DNA of 19,198 nt from an uncultured Eubacteriales bacterium (GTDB taxonomy: Bacteria > Bacillota > Clostridia > Oscillospirales > Oscillospiraceae), in the NCBI GenBank assembly GCA_900551495.1, contig URWG01000019.1, positions 1-19,198 of the forward strand. The letters are read 5' to 3'. The position numbers were made by a program, and so were the translations under genes. Shown here piece after piece: positions 13,871 to 19,198 of the stretch (positions are counted from its first letter, which is position 1; each line of letters begins with the position of its first letter). Under the pieces are notes generated by a model, which searched no databases, was not told the DNA's origin, and saw nothing but the letters and a program-made list of their open reading frames with translations.

Positions 13871-15664
13871 ATGTATTACGCAGCAGGAACCTATGAGGCC
13901 TTTGCCCATCCCGAAAAGCCGAAGGATGTGGACAAAAAATCGGCGTATATCATCGGCACGGGGCTTGCCGGACTGACGGCGGCATTTTATCTCGTCCGCG
14001 ACGGACAGATGAAGGGCAAGCATATCCATCTGCTGGAAAAACTGGAGCTTGCAGGCGGAAGCTGTGACGGCAGGAAGGACGTTACCAAGGGCTTCTTCAT
14101 GCGGGGCGGTCGAGAGATGGACAACCACTTTGAAATCATGTGGGACACCTTCCGCGATGTTCCGTCCATCGAAACGCCCAACGTATCCGTCTTGGACGAA
14201 TACTATTGGCTCAATAAGCACGACCCGAACTACTCTCTCTGCCGCGCGACGGTCAATCGCGGCGAGGATGCTCACACCGATAAGCAGTTCAAGCTGGACA
14301 AGGACTCCGCGCTGGCGCTGTCCAAGCTGTTCCTGACACCGGAGAAGGACTTGGAGGACAAGAAAATCTCCGACGTTCTGCCCGAATCCTTTTGGAGCAC
14401 GAACTTCTGGCTTTACTGGCAGACGATGTTCGCCTTCCAGCGCTGGTCAAGCGCCCTTGAAATGAAGCGCTACCTCTGCCGCTATGTCCATCACATCGAC
14501 GGGCTGCCCGATTTCAGCGCCCTGCGCTTCACAAAGTACAATCAGTACGAGAGCATGATCCTGCCGCTGGTGAAATATTTGGAGTCCCACGGCGTGCGCA
14601 TTGAGTACGGCATGGACGTGAAGAACGTCATCATTGAAACCGAGGGCGACAAAAGGGTCGCCAAGCAGATCGTCTATGTCAAGAACGGCAAGGAGCAAAC
14701 CATCGATCTGATCGAGGACGATCTCGTGTTCATCACCAACGGCTGCTGCACCGACACCTCCTGCTACGGCGATCAGACACACGCGCCCGATCTTTCCGAG
14801 GTTAAAAACGGCTTCGGCGAGTCGTGGGATATGTGGAAAGCCATCGCTGCGCAGGCAAAGCACGGTGAGTTCGGCAACCCCGACAAATTCTGCTCCGACG
14901 TGAACGCGACCAACTGGATGAGCGCCACGGTCGCCACGTCCGACGAAGAAGTGATTCGGCACATCATGAATGTCTGCAAGCGCGATCCCCGCTCCGGCAA
15001 GGTAACAACCGGCGGCATCGTCACCGTCAAGGACAGTGTAGACAACTGGTACCTCTCGTGGACGATCAACCGCCAGCCGCAGTTTAAGTCGCAGGATAAG
15101 AACATGGTGCTCGTATGGCTGTATTCGCTGAATACCGACAAGGAAGGCAACTATGTGAAGAAAGCCATGCGGGACTGCACCGGCGAGGAGGTCTGCCGCG
15201 AGTGGCTGTACCACATCGGCGTACCGACCGAAAAGATCGATGCGCTGGCGCACGATGCCTGCAACACCACGACCTGCTTCATGCCGTATATCAACGCCTT
15301 CTTCCAGCCTCGTAAGGAATCCGACCGTCCGAAGGTCGTCCCCGACGGTGCAGTGAACTTCGCCTTCATCGGTCAGTTCGCCGAGACGCCGCGCGACACC
15401 ATCTTCACCACAGAGTATTCCATGCGAACCGGTATGGAGTCGGTCTACACGCTGCTGAACATCGACCGCGGTGTGCCGGAGGTCTGGGGCAGCAAGTATG
15501 ACGTGCGCGAAATTCTGCGCGCCTGCTACTACGCGATCGACAAGAAGCCGCTCAGTGAGGCGAAGCTCTCCTTTGCCGAGAAGGAGCTGTTCAGGCTCAT
15601 CCTGAAAAAGACCAAGGGTACCGATATTGAGCTTCTGATGAAGGAAAGCGGACTGATCGAGTAG
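13871..15664 (+). CDS. ohyA: Oleate hydratase (MCRA family, FAD-dependent)
   Basis: A 597-residue enzyme that adds water across the cis-9 double bond of oleic and related acids, giving 10-hydroxy fatty acids. It is cytoplasmic or membrane-associated and binds FAD. The dinucleotide-binding motif is GTGLAGLTAA (29-38), and FMRGGREMDNHFE (76-88) includes the catalytic Glu82. Tyr201 in KRYLCRYVHHIDG matches the second catalytic residue; both match the numbering known for the Staphylococcus aureus enzyme. Length is normal for the family. AGGAGG lies eight bases before the ATG at 13871. The gene is monocistronic between two terminators. In gut Firmicutes and pathogens this enzyme detoxifies unsaturated fatty acids. 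Identification is firm. Actual substrate range is not visible. Confidence 0.97.
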   Translation: MYYAAGTYEAFAHPEKPKDVDKKSAYIIGTGLAGLTAAFYLVRDGQMKGKHIHLLEKLELAGGSCDGRKDVTKGFFMRGGREMDNHFEIMWDTFRDVPSIETPNVSVLDEYYWLNKHDPNYSLCRATVNRGEDAHTDKQFKLDKDSALALSKLFLTPEKDLEDKKISDVLPESFWSTNFWLYWQTMFAFQRWSSALEMKRYLCRYVHHIDGLPDFSALRFTKYNQYESMILPLVKYLESHGVRIEYGMDVKNVIIETEGDKRVAKQIVYVKNGKEQTIDLIEDDLVFITNGCCTDTSCYGDQTHAPDLSEVKNGFGESWDMWKAIAAQAKHGEFGNPDKFCSDVNATNWMSATVATSDEEVIRHIMNVCKRDPRSGKVTTGGIVTVKDSVDNWYLSWTINRQPQFKSQDKNMVLVWLYSLNTDKEGNYVKKAMRDCTGEEVCREWLYHIGVPTEKIDALAHDACNTTTCFMPYINAFFQPRKESDRPKVVPDGAVNFAFIGQFAETPRDTIFTTEYSMRTGMESVYTLLNIDRGVPEVWGSKYDVREILRACYYAIDKKPLSEAKLSFAEKELFRLILKKTKGTDIELLMKESGLIE

Positions 15665-15671
15665 ATTCCGC

Positions 15672-15712
15672 AAAAACGGCTGCCGATGTTTTCACATCGG
15701 CGGTCGTTTTTT
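15672..15712 (+). terminator. Intrinsic terminator after oleate hydratase
   Basis: GCCGATGT (15682-15689) pairs perfectly with ACATCGGC (15694-15701) around a TTTC loop, extended by AAAACG and CGTTTT outer arms. It ends in TTTTTT, eight bases past the stop of the hydratase gene. Confidence 0.85.
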
Positions 15713-15736
15713 ACATCTCTGTGAGGGAGGGCGGCA

Positions 15737-15765
15737 TTGACACGGCGGGGCTGCTCCTGTAAAAT
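15737..15765 (+). promoter_or_regulatory. Promoter of the two-component operon
   Basis: TTGACA (15737-15742), a perfect -35, is 17 bases from TAAAAT (15760-15765), which matches five of six bases of the -10. The transcript would start about 70 bases before the response regulator start codon, leaving a moderate leader with no recognised riboswitch. Confidence 0.75.
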
Positions 15766-15844
15766 GGAGAAAAAGGGCAAGTTTATTTTCAGTTCATCTT
15801 GCGGCGGTATTCTACGGAAAATACCTGAGCCGAGGAGGATAATC

Positions 15845-16519
15845 ATGTTTCACATTCTCGTTGCGGACGACGACAAGCATACCCGAATGCTGCTCCGCGC
15901 CGTGCTGGAGGACGCCAATTACACCGTCACCACGGCAAACGACGGCGAGGAAGCGCTGGCGGTCCTGGACCGGGAGCATATCGATTTGGTCGTGCTGGAC
16001 ATTATGATGCCGAAGATGGACGGCTATGAGTTCACGCGGCTCGTTCGGGAGACGGACAGCGCATTGCCCATTCTGATGGTAACGGCAAAGCACCTGCCCG
16101 CGGATGAGAAAAAGGGCTTCCTTGTGGGAACCGACGACTACATCACGAAGCCGATCGACGAGGAAAAGCTCCTGCTGCGTATCAAAGCCCTGCTGCGGCG
16201 TGCGAAAATCGTCAGCGAACAGCGGATCACGGTCGGCGACGTCGTTTTGGACTACAATTCCTTTACGGTCACAAAAAACGGCGAGACACAGGAGCTGCCG
16301 CAGAAGGAATTTTTGCTCCTGTATAAGCTGCTGTCCTACCCCGGGCAAATTTTTACCCGTATTCAGCTCATGGATGAGATATGGGGGACGGACAGTGAGA
16401 CAGGCTGGGAGACCGTCACGGTTCATGTGGGGCGTCTGCGCAAGCGCTTCGAGGGCTGGGACGAATTTGAGATCGTCGCCGTTCGCGGACTTGGCTATAA
16501 GGCGGTAAAGAAGGTATGA
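15845..16519 (+). CDS. OmpR/PhoB-type response regulator
   Basis: A 224-residue DNA-binding response regulator. The receiver domain (1-115) has the acidic pocket D8-D9-D10, phosphoacceptor D52 in LVVLDIMMPKMDGYE, T80 and K102. The C-terminal winged helix (about 125-222) has the OmpR pattern ELPQKEFLLLYKLLSYPGQ, then VTVHVGRLRKRFE and VRGLGYKA. The start ATG at 15845 has a perfect GAGGAGG site. An upstream frame from 15737 begins inside the promoter and is rejected. The stop overlaps the histidine kinase start by four bases (ATGA), so the two partners are made together. The regulated genes are not evident from the sequence. Confidence 0.95.
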   Translation: MFHILVADDDKHTRMLLRAVLEDANYTVTTANDGEEALAVLDREHIDLVVLDIMMPKMDGYEFTRLVRETDSALPILMVTAKHLPADEKKGFLVGTDDYITKPIDEEKLLLRIKALLRRAKIVSEQRITVGDVVLDYNSFTVTKNGETQELPQKEFLLLYKLLSYPGQIFTRIQLMDEIWGTDSETGWETVTVHVGRLRKRFEGWDEFEIVAVRGLGYKAVKKV

Positions 16520-17583
16520 AGAAGAAAGAGCGCACCGGTCGGCTTGCACTCGCGCTGCTGATCTCCGGCATTGTCTTTGCAACAAGCATCGTCATTATGC
16601 TGCTTACCATCGGCGTTGTCTACGGCTTGGCATGGCTCAAGGTGATTGCGGTGACGGGCGGGCAGGTGGGCTTGCCGCAGCTTTTACGGTTTTTCTTCTA
16701 TGTCAGTCTGGTCATCGGCTGCCTTCTTGCGTTTTTGATCGGCAAGATCGCCCTGAAGCCGCTCAAGCGGATCGTTGAAAAGCTCGATCGGCTGGCAAAC
16801 GGCGACTTCAAGGCGCGGCTGCATTTCGGCAAGCCGATTTCCGAGCACCCGACCTTTAAGCAGGTGGAAAAGAGCTTCAACCGCGCGGCGGAGGAGCTGG
16901 AGCACACGGAAATGCTGCGCAGCGATTTTATCAACAATTTTTCCCACGAATTCAAGACGCCGATCGTCTCCATCGCAGGCTTCGCAAAGCTCCTGCGCCG
17001 TGGGAACCTCGCGGAGGAGCAGAAGGAGGAATACCTCGCGGTCATTGAGGAGGAGTCGCTGCGCCTTTCCGCCATGGCAAATAACGTGCTGAGCCTGACG
17101 CGGGTGGAAAATCAGACGATTCTGACGGAGGTCACGCGCTTCAACCTCTCCGAGCAGATTCGCGGCGCCGTCCTGCTGCTTGCGGAAAAATGGATGCCCA
17201 AGGAGCTTTCGATGGATGTGCAGTTCGGCGAGCACATGATCTGCGCAAACGAGGAGCTGCTGAAGCAGGTGTGGATCAATCTGCTGGATAACGCCGTCAA
17301 ATTTTCCGAGCCGAACGGCACGGTGTCTGTCAGCATTTCCGAGAGCGACGAGCACCTTGCCGTCTCCGTCTCCAACTGCGGCAGGGACATTCCGCCGGAC
17401 CGCATCTCTCACATCTTCAACAAGTTCTATCAGGCGGATGAGTCCCATTCGTCGGAGGGAAACGGCATCGGTCTTGCCGTCGTGAAAAAGGTCTGCGAGC
17501 TGCACGGCGGCACGGTATCGGCAAAGAGCGAAAACGGAACGACGACCTTTACCGTCCTGCTGCCGAAGCAGCAGAAAGCGTAA
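16516..17583 (+). CDS. Membrane histidine kinase with very short external loop
   Basis: A 355-residue sensor kinase. Two spans (about 10-40 and 57-79) are joined by only about 17 residues, so there is no room for an external sensory domain. They are followed by a HAMP-like linker (80-130) and the H-box FSHEFKTP (142-149) with His144. The ATPase domain has the N-box NLLDNA (255-260), a G1 box reading NCGRDIP (287-293) where D-x-G-x-G is common, an F-box (FNKFYQA) and G2 GNGIGLAVVKK (315-325). The short loop suggests signal sensing in the membrane or by a partner protein, as in intramembrane-sensing kinases. It overlaps the response regulator by four bases and is its probable cognate kinase. 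Confidence 0.95.
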   Translation: MKKKERTGRLALALLISGIVFATSIVIMLLTIGVVYGLAWLKVIAVTGGQVGLPQLLRFFFYVSLVIGCLLAFLIGKIALKPLKRIVEKLDRLANGDFKARLHFGKPISEHPTFKQVEKSFNRAAEELEHTEMLRSDFINNFSHEFKTPIVSIAGFAKLLRRGNLAEEQKEEYLAVIEEESLRLSAMANNVLSLTRVENQTILTEVTRFNLSEQIRGAVLLLAEKWMPKELSMDVQFGEHMICANEELLKQVWINLLDNAVKFSEPNGTVSVSISESDEHLAVSVSNCGRDIPPDRISHIFNKFYQADESHSSEGNGIGLAVVKKVCELHGGTVSAKSENGTTTFTVLLPKQQKA

Positions 17584-17638
17584 CGCGTCGATCTGCTTTG
17601 GATCCCGTGGAAAAGCAGGAAAGAGAGCGTGTCGAGCA

Positions 17639-18460
17639 ATGCAGGATCACATTGAAATCATCAATTTTGTGCCGAAATTTCTGAATTTCTACCGAAGGGC
17701 TGTCGGGTGCGACGCGGAAACCCGCTTTGCCCTGTGGAAGGAGCATTACGGCTTCGCGGCGGTCCCGCCCGGGGAGGAGGGAGCACTGCTCGCACGGCAG
17801 CAGTTAGAGGCAGCATGGGAAAGGTACGCGGAGGTCGTTCCCGCTTTGGAGCGTTGCTCCCCCGACACGGAAAAAATACGGCGGTATTTGTCGGAGATCA
17901 AGCGTGCGCTGGAATACGACGAAGCCGTGGATGCCGTGCTTGTTTTCTTTGTGGGCGCGTTTGACGGGAACGCCTTTGCCGCTCCCTACGGCGAGGGGCG
18001 GACTGCGGTATGTCTGCCGATCGAGAACGGAGAGGACACGGTCACGCTCGTCCACGAGCTGACCCACCTTGTCCACGGAAAAATCATCGGCTCCGCCATG
18101 CGTTGGGAGAAAACGGTGGCGTCGTTGGTATTTCAGGAGGGGCTGGCGACGCGGCTGAGCAAGCACCTTGTTCCCGACCGCGAGGATGAGGTCTATGTCG
18201 GGCACCGCGCGGGCTGGCTGCGGGAATGCAGCGAGGCGGCAGAGCAGCTTCTGCAAGGGCTCAAGCCCTTCCTGCGCGACTGCTCCGCAGAAAGCATCGT
18301 TCGCTTTACAATGGGCACGGGAACGGTCGGAAAGGAGCGCGAGGACTACTTCGCGGGCTGGAAGCTGATCGGCGATATGCTGGACGAGGGTCGGTCCTTC
18401 TCTGCGCTCGCGCGGGTCAAGGAGGACGATATGGCAGGCGTCTTGGAACGGTATATCTGA
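17639..18460 (+). CDS. Putative HExxH zinc metallopeptidase (gluzincin-type)
   Basis: A 273-residue soluble protein with no signal peptide or membrane span. The motif VHELTHLVHG contains H139-E-L-T-H143. Twenty-four residues on, FQEGLATRLS supplies E167, giving a glutamate-type zinc site like that of the gluzincins. The C-terminal VGKEREDYFAGWKLIGDMLDEG segment resembles predicted zinc-dependent proteases of the DUF2268/DUF5700 kind, but the exact family cannot be fixed by eye. The ATG at 17639 has only a weak site (AGGAAAGAGAG) about 11 bases upstream. It begins 55 bases after the kinase stop with no terminator between them, so it may be co-transcribed with the two-component genes. The substrate is unknown. 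Confidence 0.75.
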   Translation: MQDHIEIINFVPKFLNFYRRAVGCDAETRFALWKEHYGFAAVPPGEEGALLARQQLEAAWERYAEVVPALERCSPDTEKIRRYLSEIKRALEYDEAVDAVLVFFVGAFDGNAFAAPYGEGRTAVCLPIENGEDTVTLVHELTHLVHGKIIGSAMRWEKTVASLVFQEGLATRLSKHLVPDREDEVYVGHRAGWLRECSEAAEQLLQGLKPFLRDCSAESIVRFTMGTGTVGKEREDYFAGWKLIGDMLDEGRSFSALARVKEDDMAGVLERYI

Positions 18461-18580
18461 CCGACGCGGCGGGGCTTGCGGGCAAGCGAAAAACCGTCCG
18501 AGCGGGCCTTCCGACGGCGGGCAGCGGGGGCGGCGGCTTTCCGTCAAGAGCATTATACTATTTGCAAGGGAGCAATAAAA
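18461..18580 (+). other. GC-rich gap before the acetyltransferase gene
   Basis: This 120-base gap is G/C-heavy in its first 80 bases and includes a small hairpin GCTTGC-GG-GCAAGC (18474-18487) without a T-run. A TATACT word (18554-18559) could be a -10 for the acetyltransferase, but no -35 sits 17 bases upstream. Read-through from upstream or a weak local promoter is possible. Confidence 0.35.
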
Positions 18581-19177
18581 ATGACAGAATGGGAACGGCT
18601 GCAAACGAGGCTGATATACAACGACTTTGACAGCGACCTGTTTCAGCGCCGAATTGCCGCAAAGAAGCTCTTCCGCGCGTATAACCGAACCGAGGATGAG
18701 GAGGTCGGGCTGCGAAACCAAATTCTGCGGCAGCTATTCAAAAAGTTAGGCGAAAATGTTTGGATAGAGCCGGATTTCCGGTGTGAGTTCGGCAAGAATA
18801 TCACGATTGAGGATCATGTCTACATCAATTTCGGCTGCGTCATTTTAGACTGTGCGGAGGTCACGATCGGCGCTCACGCCCTGCTCGGACCGAACATCGG
18901 GCTTTACGCGGTCAACCACGCGGCGGACGCGGAGGAGCGCATCAGCGGCGGCTGCAGCGGTAAGCCGATCCGCATCGGAAAAAATGTATGGCTGGGCGGC
19001 GACGTCAAGGTCCTCGCGGGGGTCACGATCGGCGATAACGCGATCATCGGCGCGGGCAGCATCGTCACGAAGGATATACCGCCCGATGTGATCGCCGTCG
19101 GAAATCCGTGCAGGGTCATCCGAGCGATCACACCGGCGGATAAAACCGACTATTTGCAGCGCATGGGGATAAAATAA
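18581..19177 (+). CDS. Maltose/galactoside-type O-acetyltransferase (hexapeptide repeat)
   Basis: A 198-residue acyltransferase that moves an acetyl group from acetyl-CoA to a sugar hydroxyl. Residues 1-60 form the helical MAC domain (MTEWERLQTRLIYNDFDSDL), and about 60-180 is a left-handed beta helix of hexapeptide repeats (for example IEDHVYINFGCVI, IGKNVWLGG, GVTIGDNAIIGAGSIVTKDI). The catalytic His113 sits in YAVNHAADAEER, matching the LacA/Maa pattern. The length fits the family. The start ATG at 18581 has AAGGGAG eight bases upstream. An open frame extends upstream from 18476 but lacks the MAC domain pattern. It may detoxify non-metabolised sugars, as LacA does, but its partner pathway is not visible here. 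Confidence 0.93.
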   Translation: MTEWERLQTRLIYNDFDSDLFQRRIAAKKLFRAYNRTEDEEVGLRNQILRQLFKKLGENVWIEPDFRCEFGKNITIEDHVYINFGCVILDCAEVTIGAHALLGPNIGLYAVNHAADAEERISGGCSGKPIRIGKNVWLGGDVKVLAGVTIGDNAIIGAGSIVTKDIPPDVIAVGNPCRVIRAITPADKTDYLQRMGIK

Positions 19178-19198
19178 GCAATAAAAGGCAGCGGCACA

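Noticed and set aside
14447..15673. Minus-strand open frame of 408 codons opposite oleate hydratase
   Set aside because: It begins in the terminator region of the hydratase and is an antisense shadow without a ribosome site.
15737..15844. N-terminal extension of the response regulator
   Set aside because: It would start inside the TTGACA promoter box. The receiver domain begins exactly at the ATG at 15845 behind GAGGAGG.
18476..18580. N-terminal extension of the acetyltransferase
   Set aside because: The family's MAC domain begins at the ATG at 18581 with a good ribosome site. The upstream codons are basic and unlike the family.

Overview
This window is a gene-dense stretch of a moderately GC-rich bacterial chromosome. 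The host is most likely a Firmicute of the class Clostridia, of gut Oscillospiraceae/Ruminococcaceae type. That is inferred from strong AGGAGG-type ribosome sites, a Gram-positive style lipoprotein solute receptor, consensus sigma-A promoters, and a DhaS-like TetR regulator beside an oleate hydratase. No rRNA, tRNA, CRISPR array, transposase, phage gene or plasmid gene was seen.

Region 1 (1-8609) is a sugar-type uptake locus. A minus-strand operon starts at a perfect TTGACA-N17-TATAAT promoter (6840-6868). It reads ROK-family sugar kinase, lipoprotein sugar-binding protein, permease, double ATPase, second permease, and a uroporphyrinogen-decarboxylase-like (URO-D/MtaA/CmuA superfamily) protein. 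A divergent ROK repressor gene (7224-8411) has its own promoter. A 19-bp palindrome just upstream of the binding-protein gene is a good operator candidate. The kinase lacks the usual ROK zinc motif, while the repressor keeps it. The substrate cannot be read from sequence. The URO-D-like protein is the unexplained member. The left edge (1-170) carries four consecutive stem-loops beyond the operon's last gene.

Region 2 (8610-9171) is a small gene for a SWIM-like zinc-finger protein with an acidic tail. It has its own promoter and a downstream stem-loop.

Region 3 (9209-13002, minus strand) is a membrane-quality operon: an FtsH protease with the variant zinc motif HEIGH, a DUF308/HdeD-like membrane protein (4-bp overlap with ftsH), and a membrane-anchored phospholipase D/cardiolipin-synthase-like enzyme with two intact HKD motifs.

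Region 4 (13125-15712, plus strand) is a TetR/DhaS-like regulator, a strong terminator, and an oleate hydratase. The hydratase promoter contains a CCGTTC-GG-GAACGG palindrome exactly between its -35 and -10 boxes. This suggests a local fatty-acid-responsive switch.

Region 5 (15737-19177, plus strand) is an OmpR-type response regulator and a histidine kinase (4-bp overlap, consensus promoter), a soluble putative HExxH zinc peptidase, and a maltose/galactoside-type O-acetyltransferase.

The most interesting items are the orphan URO-D-like protein in a ROK/ABC sugar operon, the two candidate operators, the zinc-less ROK kinase, the stem-loop cluster at the left edge, and the FtsH/DUF308/PLD operon. 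None is a clearly new system. Gene identities rest on motif recognition by eye, without database searches.
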